Below are positions 1 to 11,019 of a stretch of DNA of 64,000 nucleotides, one piece after another. The DNA comes from Candidatus Tanganyikabacteria bacterium. GTDB taxonomy: Bacteria; Cyanobacteriota; Sericytochromatia; S15B-MN24; VGJW01. A model generated the notes under the pieces. The model searched no databases. It had not been told where the DNA came from and was given only the letters and a program-made list of their open reading frames with translations. The stretch is taken from NCBI GenBank assembly GCA_016867265.1, contig VGJW01000001.1:124001-188000 (forward strand), in the 5' to 3' direction. The translations under genes were made by a program, and so were the position numbers. The first letter of the stretch is position 1. Each line of letters starts with the position of its first letter.

Positions 1-45
1 CAGCGTATCACGGCTTCAGGGACGGTTCCCGGGTAGGATGCACCC

Positions 46-498
46 ATGGACCTCAAGGTTGGGCAGGACGGCCGCGGCTCGGCCACGCCGCTCAGGCAGG
101 ATCGGCCCGTTCCGGCGCGTGAGGTCGCCGGAGTCGGCCCTGCGAGTTTCCAGGATCAGCTGGCCGCGGTGCCGCGGGCGAGCCACACGCCCGGGAGTGC
201 CGAGGATCTGGTCGCGGACATCGAGCGTCAGGCCCGGCGCTTGATGGAGCGCCCCTCGATGGGAGAGCTGGCCGCCTACCGGGAACTGGTGCGGCGTTTC
301 ATCAAGCGTGTGCACGAGCGTCTCGGGCGGGTCGATCAGCATACCGACCGGCGCAACCGGACGCTGGCCATTCTGCGGACGCTTGATCAGGATCTGGAAC
401 AGCTGTCCGAGGATGTCCTGAAGAGTCAGTCCGGCGTGGTGGATCTGGCAGGGCGGCTCGACGCCATCCGGGGCCTGATCCTTGACCTGATGGTCTGA
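46..498 (+). CDS. yaaR: YaaR family protein (DUF327)
   Basis: Small, mostly helical cytoplasmic protein of 150 residues, close to the roughly 146 residues usual for YaaR. The first 35 residues are low-complexity. The rest aligns by eye with Bacillus YaaR: a segment ELAAYRELVRRFIKRV (residues about 72-87) and a C-terminal helix pair rich in DLEQLSEDVL and GRLDAIRGLILDL. The molecular function of the family is not established. The start is the ATG at 46, preceded by TAGGAT at a normal Shine-Dalgarno distance. The next gene is a tRNA, so no operon partner is visible in the window. Confidence 0.85.
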   Translation: MDLKVGQDGRGSATPLRQDRPVPAREVAGVGPASFQDQLAAVPRASHTPGSAEDLVADIERQARRLMERPSMGELAAYRELVRRFIKRVHERLGRVDQHTDRRNRTLAILRTLDQDLEQLSEDVLKSQSGVVDLAGRLDAIRGLILDLMV

Positions 499-518
499 TC
501 GGTCCACGACCCGGCCAC

Positions 519-547
519 TGGACCACCATCCGGCGGGCTGCTATCAT
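519..547 (+). promoter_or_regulatory. Candidate promoter for tRNA-Pro
   Basis: TGGACC (519-524), a 17-base spacer and TATCAT (542-547) match a sigma70-type promoter at 4 of 6 and 5 of 6 positions. Transcription would start around 554-556, just ahead of the tRNA at 559. Seen in sequence; activity is inferred. Confidence 0.45.
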
Positions 548-558
548 CTTCGTCTGTT

Positions 559-632
<74 letters not shown>

Positions 633-637
633 CTCGG

Positions 638-668
638 GTCCCTTCCGTATGATGGCGGAAGGGACTTT
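638..668 (+). terminator. Intrinsic terminator after tRNA-Pro
   Basis: Perfect 10-bp stem GTCCCTTCCG (638-647) / CGGAAGGGAC (656-665) with an 8-base loop, followed by TTT. It begins six bases after the tRNA. Confidence 0.75.
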
Positions 669-770
669 GCCTTGGGGACCGTGACCGGTCGCCCCGAGTG
701 CCGGAAGCACGGTCTTGGTTGGCAGGCATGATTCTTGCCTTTGTCGGGCGCCTCGCTGCAAGCTGCCCCC

Positions 771-1278
771 ATGGACGCGTTCTTCTTCCAGCCCAGGCTG
801 GTCCACGTTCCCCTCGGACTCGCCGTCGCGCTCCCGTTCCTCGGCCTTGCGGTGCTGGTGGCGTCGCGGCGTAGCTGGCTTCCGTTAAGGACCTGGGGCC
901 TCGTGGTCCTGCTCCAGATCGTGGCGACGACCAGCGGGGTAGTCGCGATGCGGGCTGGCGAGAACGAAGAGGAACTTGTCGAGGAAGGGGGTCCCGAGGA
1001 GGCCCTTGATAGGCATGAATCGGCGGCCGAACAGTTCGTCTGGATGACAGCCGGTTCGACCGCGCTCGGTGCGGGCGGCTGGCCGCTGTAGGCGGCACCG
1101 GTCGGTCCCTGGCTAGCCCTCGCTTCTATTGCGGGAACCGGAGTCGCGCTTGGCTCGGGCATCCGGGCCGGCGCCAGCCGGGGCCATCTGGTCTATCGCC
1201 ACGGCGCGGCTGAGGTCCGGCGCCAATCGGGTTCCGCCGCACGCCAGGACTCGCCGGGGCGTGACGATCGACGATGAA
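771..1278 (+). pseudogene. DUF2231-like membrane protein, split by in-frame TAG
   Basis: Residues 1-106 start MDAFFFQPRLVHVPLGLAVA and hold two predicted membrane helices with a histidine in the first, as in DUF2231. An acidic linker and HESAAEQFVW follow. TAG at 1089-1091 stops translation, but the same frame stays open for 62 more codons. Those codons encode another helix (GPWLALASIAGTGVALG) and the family-like tail RGHLVYRHGAAEV before TGA at 1276-1278. The part after the stop is what the family needs, so this is one gene carrying a nonsense change rather than two genes. The change could be decay, a base-call error or readthrough. TAG ends other intact genes here, so general reassignment is unlikely. 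The ATG at 771 has only a weak ribosome site. Confidence 0.7.
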
Positions 1279-1334
1279 CGTCGCCCGGCTTGGAACGATC
1301 GGCATCTTTGGGCATGATGCCGCTGGGGGACCTC

Positions 1335-1610
1335 GTGGGCTGGAGATTTCGCAGGACCGTGCGGCTGCTGCCGGGCATCAGCCTCAACTTGGGCATGGGG
1401 CGGCCTTCGGTGTCCTTCGGCAAGCGTGGCGCCCGCGTGACGGTGGACGAGGAGGGCGTGAGGGCCACGACGGGCCTGCCGGGAACGGGCTTGTCCTACA
1501 CCTCCCGCGCCAGCTGGCGCTCTGGCCAGCGCAAGGGGGGCGGCGGCGTCCGCGTCCTCCTGATCCTGCTGGCCCTTGCCGTGGTGGGCTGGCTGGGTGG
1601 GGGGCGCTGA
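1335..1610 (+). CDS. DUF4236 domain protein with C-terminal membrane anchor
   Basis: 91 residues. The DUF4236 core is plain: GWRFRRTVRLLPGISLNLG, then PSVSFGKRGARVTV and TTGLPGTGLSYT. A predicted membrane helix VRVLLILLALAVVGWLGG ends the protein. DUF4236 proteins are small membrane-associated proteins of unknown role. The GTG at 1335 is chosen as start because family members begin MGWRFR and TGGGGGA lies just upstream (1324-1330). In-frame ATG codons at 1314 and 1317 are alternatives. Confidence 0.75.
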   Translation: MGWRFRRTVRLLPGISLNLGMGRPSVSFGKRGARVTVDEEGVRATTGLPGTGLSYTSRASWRSGQRKGGGGVRVLLILLALAVVGWLGGGR

Positions 1611-1683
1611 AGCATTCATGTGCTTGATCTTGGTTTGGGTATAACTATTTCTTAAGGCCGTGCCGTGAATTTTGGGGCGATGG

Positions 1684-2136
1684 ATGCATGTCCCGTCCCG
1701 AGAGGTCCCGAAGCCCATCGTGTTGCCACGCTCTTCTCCCGTTCCGCGTCCCGTGGTCGGCCGATTGCCGAAGCCCAACCGGGACAGTATGCCCCCGCCG
1801 CTGCTTCGCCCCATGCCCGGTGTCGTGACCCGGGGCGTCCAACCCGGTCATCCCGCGCTGGACATCGCTTGCTTCGAGGGCACGCCTGTCCGCGCTGCGC
1901 ACGACGGCCAAGGTCGGTCCTTTCGCAATCACACTCATGGCAACGTCTTTGCGTTGCGTGCGGCAGACGGACTGGAGACGTCCTACGCCCACCTGCAGTC
2001 TGCCCGAGGTGCGGGTGCCTACCGCCGTGGGGACGTGATCGGGGCCTGTGGCAATACCGGATCCTGGACGACGGGGCCCCATTTGCATTTCGAGTCGAAC
2101 CAGCCTGAACGGCTGCTCAACCTCGCCGAGGAATAG
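1684..2136 (+). CDS. M23 family (LytM-type) metallopeptidase
   Basis: About 150 residues with a compact peptidase M23 fold. The first zinc ligands sit in HPALDIA, the catalytic region is SYAHLQS, and the last ligand is in GPHLHFE near the C terminus. M23 enzymes cut glycyl or D-Ala cross-links in peptidoglycan peptides. No signal peptide is obvious, and the N-terminal 45 residues are Pro/Arg-rich, so export is uncertain. The ATG at 1684 is preferred because GGGG (1674-1677) lies six bases upstream; a TTG at 1672 is in frame. The upstream spacer (1611-1670) is AT-rich and may hold the promoter. Confidence 0.8.
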   Translation: MHVPSREVPKPIVLPRSSPVPRPVVGRLPKPNRDSMPPPLLRPMPGVVTRGVQPGHPALDIACFEGTPVRAAHDGQGRSFRNHTHGNVFALRAADGLETSYAHLQSARGAGAYRRGDVIGACGNTGSWTTGPHLHFESNQPERLLNLAEE

Positions 2137-2139
2137 CTG

Positions 2140-2590
2140 GCGGGATCGGATGCGGCTTTTGAGACCGGCTGCGGCTGCCGCGAGCCCGGCAAGCCGGGCC
2201 TCGTCCGTTTCCGGGAGGTGCAGGTTGGCTGCCTCGCCAACTGATCCCGCACGCGCTCCATGCGGCGCAAGAACTCGGACCGGGCCCCGTGGGCAGTCGC
2301 ATCCTCACCGCCCAGTGCGGCAAGGTGGCCTGCCGTTTCGATGCCTGCCTCGTGCATCAGGCGGACCTCGCCGGGGGTGATACCGGGGATGCGCAGCATG
2401 TCGTAGCGCTGGCCATAGGTTTCGAGGCTGACATCAGGCAGGTCGGTCCACAGCGTGAAGGCCGTTCGGCGCCACGGTTCGCTTGCCCATGCCGGGATGG
2501 CCTCCGGCGTCGTGACGCCGCGTCGGGCAAGGAGCCTCGATGCGCGGGGGGCGTGACGAGCACCTCCATCAGGTCGCCCGCGGCCGGCTC
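2140..2590 (-). pseudogene. Decayed helix-hairpin-helix (DUF4332-like) gene
   Basis: No single frame covers this 660-base gap between M23 and YkgJ, yet the minus strand reads as protein in pieces. From about 2590 to 2235 one frame gives LLARRGVTTPEAIPAW and then LRIPGITPGEVRLMHEAGIE, paired motifs of the helix-hairpin-helix DUF4332 type. At about 2235 the sensible reading shifts frame, to NLHLPETDEARLAGLAAAA and KSRIRSRQLFLGE. A TGA precedes the first piece. At least one frameshift is therefore needed. It could be a relic or an indel error. It lies downstream of ykgJ on the same strand. Family assignment is tentative. Confidence 0.35.
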
Positions 2591-2798
2591 ATGCCGCGAA
2601 AGGCGCAACAAGTCGCCCGAGGGCGCGCTGCCCACGGTAACGCTGGCATCAGGCGCAGGCACCGCGGGACGGGGCCGAACGGCCACGCTGCCTGAACTTC
2701 TGCTTGCGGGAGAGGGCATCGGACAAACTTTCGGGCCAACCGGCCCTGATGTCTTGTCCTGCTCCGGGTGTCCCAGGATTCTTGAGTCCCGATGAAAT

Positions 2799-5536
<2,738 letters not shown>

Positions 5537-5563
5537 TCAGGATCAGAACGGGAGGTTGCGGGC

Positions 5564-6772
5564 GTGAACAGTTTCAAGGTGGCCACGTTGATCTCGGCCG
5601 CGCTGCTGGCGGCATGCAGTACGGCAGGTCCCACGGCTGGCGTGGTTTATCGCGGACAGGCTTTCGACCCCGACACGGTGGCTACGGGACGGGAATGGAT
5701 CGTCGCGATGGCCGGAGCGCAGCCTGAAGGGCAGGATGGGGCTACGCTTGGGGCCCGGCGTCCGCTCGGTGGCGGTCTCTGGTTGGTCCGCACCCGGACA
5801 CCAGGCCGTCCGGTGCTCGAGGGCGTGGCCTGGATGGAGCGTAACGCCCGCGAGCGGCTGGCCCCCGAGCAAGGCTGGCGGGGCCCCGGCTGGTTGGACG
5901 AGACAGGCGCCGGTGGAGCGCAGTGGGGTTTCGAACGCATCCGCACAAGGCAGGCAGGGCAGGCCACGCGTGGGGTACAGGCCGTGCGCGTGGCCGTGGT
6001 GGATTCCGGCATCGACGCTAGCCATCCGGACCTGCTCGGCCGACTGGTGCCCGGAATCGATCTTGTCGATGGGGACGGCGATCCCTTTGACCAGAACGCC
6101 CACGGGACCCACGTCGCGGGCATTATCGGGGCCACGACGGATGATGGCCTGGGCCTCTCGGGTGTTGCACCGGGGGCGATGCTGATGCCTGTAAGGGTCA
6201 TGGATGCACAAGGCGAGGGCACGGTGGCCACGGTCTGCGAGGGCATCATCAAGGCGGCCGACATGGGGGCGGATGTCCTCAACCTGAGCATTGGCAGCCG
6301 GGCAGGGGCCCTTGCCAAGCAGGCCGCCATCGATCACGCCCTCGCCAAGGGAGCAGTCGTCGTGGCGGCGATGGGCAACAGCGGCAGTTTCCAGGCCATT
6401 TATCCCGCCGCCAACCATGGCGTCATGGCCGTTGGTGCCACGCGTCAGGGAGACGCGCTGGCGGACTATTCCAACTATGGCGTCTGGATGACGATCGTGG
6501 CGCCGGGCACGGGCATCATCTCGACCCTCCCTCGTGGTCGCTGGTGGCCCTTGTCCGGCACCAGCATGGCGGCTCCGCACGTCTCAGGGGTGGCTGCTCT
6601 GGTGCGCAGCCTGCGGCCGGGGCTCAGCCCGCCTGCCGTGGCTGCGCTGTTGCGGGCCGGGGCGGAGGATATGGGGCCTCCGGGGCCCGACGAACGACAT
6701 GGGGCCGGACAGTTGAACGCCGCGGCCACCCTTGCCGCACTGGGCAGCGAGATGGCCGCGGGTCAACCGTAG
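5564..6772 (+). CDS. Subtilisin-like S8 serine protease lipoprotein
   Basis: 402 residues. The signal peptide ends in lipobox LLAAC (Cys18), so the protein is probably anchored to a membrane by lipid. A propeptide-like region runs to about residue 135. The catalytic domain shows Asp147 (VVDSGID), His180 (NAHGTHVAG), the oxyanion Asn272 (MGNSG) and Ser334 (SGTSMAAPH), all canonical, so it should be active. The start is the GTG at 5564, eight bases after GGGAGG. It converges on another S8 lipoprotein with only nine bases between stops. Substrate unknown. Confidence 0.88.
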   Translation: MNSFKVATLISAALLAACSTAGPTAGVVYRGQAFDPDTVATGREWIVAMAGAQPEGQDGATLGARRPLGGGLWLVRTRTPGRPVLEGVAWMERNARERLAPEQGWRGPGWLDETGAGGAQWGFERIRTRQAGQATRGVQAVRVAVVDSGIDASHPDLLGRLVPGIDLVDGDGDPFDQNAHGTHVAGIIGATTDDGLGLSGVAPGAMLMPVRVMDAQGEGTVATVCEGIIKAADMGADVLNLSIGSRAGALAKQAAIDHALAKGAVVVAAMGNSGSFQAIYPAANHGVMAVGATRQGDALADYSNYGVWMTIVAPGTGIISTLPRGRWWPLSGTSMAAPHVSGVAALVRSLRPGLSPPAVAALLRAGAEDMGPPGPDERHGAGQLNAAATLAALGSEMAAGQP

Positions 6773-6781
6773 CGTGCCGCC

Positions 6782-8335
6782 CTACAGCATGGCGAGCAGA
6801 CGCGTCCTGAAAGTCTTGACCCGGGTCGTCAGCGACTGGCCATCGCGGGCCGTGGTGGTGATGCGGAAGCTGTAGGTCTTGTTGCGCTTCAGGTTCCTGA
6901 GCGTGACCTTGTGCGCGACGACCTCAGCATCGCTGACCTCCGCCGTCTCCGAAAGATCGTCGCCGATACCGTAGGCTACGGTGGATCGAGCAGGCGCTGC
7001 CGTCTTCCACGTCACGATAGCGCTCGTGGACTTTGCCGTGACCTTGAGCTCCGTCACGGCCGGCGGGCCATCCTCGACGGGGGCGTCGGGCCCCCCGGGG
7101 GCTCCGGGGAGCTCGACGGCCGGTTTGTCCAGCATGTCCAGTGCCTGTGCCAGATTCAGACGCGTGACAGCCGGGGTCTCGGTGAAACCCGAGACCTTGT
7201 CGCCGCTGGTCTCGAGAATCCGGCGCAAGCGAGCCACGCCCAGATCCGGCTGTAGGGAGAGCAGGACAGCCGCGGCACCGGCGACGTGGGGCGTCGCCAT
7301 GCTGGTGCCGGACAGCTTCCGATAGCCGCCGCCGATTGCCAGCGACATGATGTCCGTGCCGGGTGCCGCGATGTCCACGGTGTCACCGTAGTTCGAGAAG
7401 GTCGAGCGCCGGTCCCGGGCATCCGAAGCGCCTACGCCCAGCGCCTCGGGCTGTGCACCCGGGTAGCTGGGGCGCTTGCTGTTCTCATTGCCGGCCGCAG
7501 CGACGCACAGAACGCCCTTTTCGGTTGCGGAGCGGATGGCGTCGCGGGTTGCGCGGGATTCCGGACCACCCAGGCTCAGGCTGATGACCTGCGCCCCGCC
7601 CTTGACGGCGGCATCGATGCCGGCGGCGATGTCGACGTTATTCCCGGACCCCCGGGAATTGAGGACCTTGATGGCCAAGATTCTTGCCCCGTGTGCCACT
7701 CCGACGATGCCGGCACCGTTTGCGGCTGCCCCGACGGTTCCGGCGCAATGGGTGCCATGTCCCTGATCGTCCATCGGGTCATCATCCCCATTCACGACGT
7801 CGGGCCCCTTGATGACGGCTTCGGCAAGGTCGGGATGGGTGTAGTCGACGCCGGTGTCGATGACGGCGACGATCACGTCACGCTTGGCGGTGACGCGGTC
7901 CCACGCCTTGGGGGCCTCGATGAGGTTCAGGCCGTAGAGGGACGTATCCTCGCCGGATGGATAACTCATGGCGTGATACGTGTAGACCGGCTCGGCGTAG
8001 GCGATGGCCTTCAGGGCATCCCAGGCCTGCATCGTCGAGGCCGTGTAGCTGCCCCCCGTGATCCGGTAGACCCAGGCGTTGTCGACGCCGGCGACAGCCT
8101 TTACCCGGATGGCGCCGGGCAACTGCGGCGGGGCTGCCTCACCAGGGCCGAAGCGCACGATGACTTGGCCGGGCACGGCTTCCCCGGCGGTCGGCGGCGG
8201 TGCGAAGCGCGGCAGCTGGGCTTCGGTGCGCAGGGTGACGGACGGGATCTGCGTGACTGAGACCTGATTGCCGGTACCACAGGCCGTGACGGCCAAGGCC
8301 AGCAACGTCGCGAGCGGGCGGGGCAATCTGTGCAT
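6782..8335 (-). CDS. Subtilisin-like S8 protease lipoprotein with FN3 domain
   Basis: 517 residues. Lipoprotein signal ends VTACG (Cys19). An inhibitor-I9-like propeptide (about 50-125) precedes the protease domain, with Asp160 (VIDTGVD), His193 (GHGTHCAG), Asn283 (AGNEN) and Ser345 (SGTSMATPH). After an acidic proline-rich linker, residues about 415-515 form a fibronectin type III-like domain (TELKVTAKSTSAIVTWKT). FN3 domains on extracellular enzymes often bind polymers or neighbouring proteins. The start ATG at 8335 follows an AGGACCTCC-like purine stretch on the minus strand. Confidence 0.88.
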   Translation of the reverse strand: MHRLPRPLATLLALAVTACGTGNQVSVTQIPSVTLRTEAQLPRFAPPPTAGEAVPGQVIVRFGPGEAAPPQLPGAIRVKAVAGVDNAWVYRITGGSYTASTMQAWDALKAIAYAEPVYTYHAMSYPSGEDTSLYGLNLIEAPKAWDRVTAKRDVIVAVIDTGVDYTHPDLAEAVIKGPDVVNGDDDPMDDQGHGTHCAGTVGAAANGAGIVGVAHGARILAIKVLNSRGSGNNVDIAAGIDAAVKGGAQVISLSLGGPESRATRDAIRSATEKGVLCVAAAGNENSKRPSYPGAQPEALGVGASDARDRRSTFSNYGDTVDIAAPGTDIMSLAIGGGYRKLSGTSMATPHVAGAAAVLLSLQPDLGVARLRRILETSGDKVSGFTETPAVTRLNLAQALDMLDKPAVELPGAPGGPDAPVEDGPPAVTELKVTAKSTSAIVTWKTAAPARSTVAYGIGDDLSETAEVSDAEVVAHKVTLRNLKRNKTYSFRITTTARDGQSLTTRVKTFRTRLLAML

Positions 8336-8449
8336 GGGAGGACCTCAGGAGAATGGGTTAACTCAGCCATAATGTTCATAGGCCGTTAGTTCAAGAACTT
8401 GTTAAAATGCGACAAAGATAGAGTCTCATTTGGCTGGGGGACATCGCGG

Positions 8450-8941
8450 ATGCCTGAAACCGACCACCAAGGTCCTCGTGGCCTGTCGGTCCGGGTGGTG
8501 GATGCATCGGTGGTGAGGCCGCTCAGGCACGCCGTCTTGCGTGCCGGTCTTCCCGAGGAGGAAAGTCGCTATCCGCAGGATGCCGATGGCCTGACACTGC
8601 ATCTGGCGGCGTGGGCGAGCGACACGCTGGTGGGCTGCTGCACGGTTGTTGCCGAAGCCCATCGGGATGTGCCGGGTGCCACCCGCCAGCTTCGCGGCAT
8701 GGCCGTGGCTGCGGCGTGGCGCTCGCGGGGCGTGGGTGCCGCGTTGTTGCGGGCCTTGGACGATGCTCTGACCGCCGCCGACGTGACCCGAGTCTGGTGC
8801 AATGCCCGTGTGGTGGCGCGGGCATTCTACCTGCGGGACGGCTGGACGCAGATCGGGGAAGAGTTCTTGCTGGTGGGCCTTCCCCACGTCGTCATGTGGC
8901 GGAAGGTGCCGCCCCGAATGCCAGAGGCACCGCCAGAGTGA
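8450..8941 (+). CDS. GNAT family N-acetyltransferase
   Basis: 163 residues. The acetyl-CoA binding motif is RGMAVAAAWRSRGVGAALL (about residues 81-99), and a final beta-strand segment ARAFYLRDGWTQIGEEFL is typical of GNAT enzymes acting on small molecules or protein N termini. The substrate cannot be told. The ATG at 8450 is preferred over an upstream TTG because GGGGGAC precedes it. The 3' end overlaps the convergent phosphopantetheinyl transferase gene by 50 bases, which is unusual. Confidence 0.8.
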   Translation: MPETDHQGPRGLSVRVVDASVVRPLRHAVLRAGLPEEESRYPQDADGLTLHLAAWASDTLVGCCTVVAEAHRDVPGATRQLRGMAVAAAWRSRGVGAALLRALDDALTAADVTRVWCNARVVARAFYLRDGWTQIGEEFLLVGLPHVVMWRKVPPRMPEAPPE

Positions 8942-9497
8942 CCATGCCCCGGCTGGTCTTGCGCGCGCACCACGCGAAGGCTTGGCCGGCGACCCACGCC
9001 CGTCCGGCACGTCGATGAATGGCCTCGATGCGGATCTGGCCCGGAACGAGGCCGCCGGTGGTTCCGCGGGCCTTGTGGACGGCTTCGAGCGCGGTCCACA
9101 GGACCAGGTGGTCCGTGGCCCCGAGCGTCCGGGTTTCCCCCGCGAGCATGCCCATCCGCCGCAGCACCGCCTCGGATACCACCCGGTCCGGTTGCTCGAG
9201 GTCGACTCCGACAGGATGCGCATCGCGTCGTCCGGCCGCCACCGCCCACGATCCCGAGTGCGCGAGGGACAGGCCGCAGTCGGGTGGTCCCGGACGACCA
9301 CAATCATCCGTTCGACCGAGTGCCGCGACCACTTCCGCCAAGGCCGCGCGTCCCCGCCGCCAAGCATTGATGCGCACCCGATGGGCGTCGGGGCTCCCGG
9401 TCCATGCCGGCCCGAGAGCAGCCTCCGAGCACCAGCGCAGCAGCACCGGCACGCCCAGTCGGCGCGAGAAATCCCTCGTCAGGGCTTGCTCATCCAC
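8892..9497 (-). CDS. 4'-phosphopantetheinyl transferase family protein
   Basis: 201 residues, near the usual size for Sfp-type transferases. Visible motifs are SLAHSGSWAVAA, VGVDLEQ (Asp99 and Glu101, Mg2+ ligands) and WTALEAVHKARG (Glu138, Lys142), which replaces the usual WxxKEAxxKA. It would move phosphopantetheine from CoA to a serine of an acyl- or peptidyl-carrier protein. The GTG at 9497 is chosen with AAGGAC upstream; most of the open frame upstream is Arg-rich noise. It diverges from the desaturase gene, so a lipid-synthesis link is possible but inferred. Confidence 0.75.
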   Translation of the reverse strand: MDEQALTRDFSRRLGVPVLLRWCSEAALGPAWTGSPDAHRVRINAWRRGRAALAEVVAALGRTDDCGRPGPPDCGLSLAHSGSWAVAAGRRDAHPVGVDLEQPDRVVSEAVLRRMGMLAGETRTLGATDHLVLWTALEAVHKARGTTGGLVPGQIRIEAIHRRAGRAWVAGQAFAWCARKTSRGMVTLAVPLAFGAAPSAT

Positions 9498-9565
9498 GGT
9501 TGGTAGGTCCTTGTCCTTGTCCTGACGGGTTGAAAGCCTTCGTCCCTTTCGGGCATGATGCAGCC

Positions 9566-10609
9566 ATGCAAGTTGGCGCGCCACGTGAAGTGCCGGTCTA
9601 TTCCCGGGCCGTGCCCGTCGCCGAACTTGCCTCCTTGGTGCGGGACCTTGCGGTCGTCCGGCACGGGCCAGGCTTGCTGCAGGTCGCCGTTCGGGGCCTC
9701 GTGATGCTGGGGTTGGCTGCAGTCGTCGCCCGTGGCGCGGTCTTGCGTGAGCCGTGGGTCTTCGGGGGTGGGCTTGTCGTGCTCGCCTTCTGGGTCGCTT
9801 CGGCAATGATTCTCACCCACGACGCCATTCACCGGACGCTCACGGGTATCCGTTGGCTCGACGACGGCTTGCCGCCCTTGCTCTCGTGGCCGCTCTTGTG
9901 GCCTCACCTGACCTATGGCCGCTTGCACCTGCTGCACCATAAGTGGAACGGTACGGATATCCGCGATCCCGAGCGCATCGAGCCGCTCCCGCACGAGCGG
10001 GCCGCTGCGGGGCGGCTGGGGCGCTGGCGTATGAAGCATCGCTTCTGGATCAGGGTCTTCTTCGACGGGGGCGTCGGGCTCATCGTCGAGATGGCGCGGC
10101 ACGGCTACAAACTGCGCGACGAGGACCCGCGGATGCGAAGGGCCCTGGTTCTTGATCTGGTCGGTCTCGTGTTCACCCAAGGCATGTTGTATGGAGGGGC
10201 GTGGTGGACCGGCGAGCACGTCCTCGGGGGGCGAGGGGGCGAGATGGCACTGGCTTGGGGCCTTGTCTGGCTGGTGCTGGAACGGTTCGTTGGCGCCATC
10301 ATGCAGTTTCGGGGCCAAATCGAGCATGACGGTTTGTGGGGATCCGGACCTACGTTCTTCGACACCCAGTGGGCCGGATGCCGGAACGTGGCGACCCATC
10401 CCTTGGTGGCCCGTTACTTCAACTATCTGAACTTCCACTCGATTCACCACGCGTTTGCCTTCGTGCCTTGGTATGCTCTGGAGGAGGGACATCGTCGCAT
10501 CGCCGGGCGCCTTGCCGAGGCCGGCTTTCAGGACGTGCCGGAGGACGGCTACGTCGGTGCGGCCTGTCTCGTAACCCGGATCGGTCTGCTGGAGGTGCCA
10601 ACGGCGTGA
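9566..10609 (+). CDS. Membrane fatty-acid desaturase/hydroxylase family protein
   Basis: 347 residues with the three histidine boxes that hold the di-iron centre: HDAIH (85-89), HLLHH (121-125) and HSIHH (291-295). Hydrophobic segments at about 42-56, 65-85, 100-115, 195-215 and 228-246 fit a membrane enzyme with its active site on the cytoplasmic face. Members desaturate or hydroxylate fatty acyl chains, sterols or carotenoids. The chain and position here cannot be told. The ribosome site is weak. The stop overlaps the next ATG by one base. Confidence 0.85.
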   Translation: MQVGAPREVPVYSRAVPVAELASLVRDLAVVRHGPGLLQVAVRGLVMLGLAAVVARGAVLREPWVFGGGLVVLAFWVASAMILTHDAIHRTLTGIRWLDDGLPPLLSWPLLWPHLTYGRLHLLHHKWNGTDIRDPERIEPLPHERAAAGRLGRWRMKHRFWIRVFFDGGVGLIVEMARHGYKLRDEDPRMRRALVLDLVGLVFTQGMLYGGAWWTGEHVLGGRGGEMALAWGLVWLVLERFVGAIMQFRGQIEHDGLWGSGPTFFDTQWAGCRNVATHPLVARYFNYLNFHSIHHAFAFVPWYALEEGHRRIAGRLAEAGFQDVPEDGYVGAACLVTRIGLLEVPTA

Positions 10610-10953
10610 TGCGGCTGGCGCGCCTCGTCGCCATGGCCATCGTGGTCGTGGCCCTGCTGGGCGTGCGCAACGCCGACTCCGTCTGTCCGAGGGTCTGCCT
10701 GCACCAGAGCTTGGCTCATCCGTGCTCATGGTCCGCCCATCCGGATACGTACCTCATGGACGTCTCGGAGGCAGCCCAAGCCTTCCTGACGATCGAAGTT
10801 TCTGCCATGGAAGACGCTACGCTGTCCCCGGCCCTCCGGGCTGACAACCCCCTGATTGCCGAACGCCAAAGGGTCCCAGCGAGGGCATGCGGCTTTCTGC
10901 CCGCGCTTGCAACGGGCCCCCCGGTGCCTCCTCCCCGCCTCCCTGACGCCTGA
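10609..10953 (+). CDS. Small exported protein of unknown function
   Basis: 114 residues, not recognised. Residues 1-25 look like a signal peptide (ARLVAMAIVVVALLGV), followed by CPRVCLHQSLAHPC with three closely spaced cysteines and a proline-rich tail. The ATG overlaps the desaturase stop as TGATG, and GGAGG lies 13 bases upstream, which favours a real coupled gene. The latter half is less convincing as protein, so it could be a spurious frame. Confidence 0.4.
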   Translation: MRLARLVAMAIVVVALLGVRNADSVCPRVCLHQSLAHPCSWSAHPDTYLMDVSEAAQAFLTIEVSAMEDATLSPALRADNPLIAERQRVPARACGFLPALATGPPVPPPRLPDA

Positions 10954-11002
10954 AATCAGCGCGTTGTCCCGTGGCTGGCCCCCGAATCGGAGGCCGGCCC
11001 TC

Positions 11003-11010
11003 AAAGGAGG
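11003..11010 (+). promoter_or_regulatory. Strong Shine-Dalgarno site
   Basis: AAAGGAGG, nine bases before the ATG at 11020, is the best ribosome site seen in the window. It suggests high translation of the propeller lipoprotein. Confidence 0.8.
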
Positions 11011-11019
11011 TTATTCATC

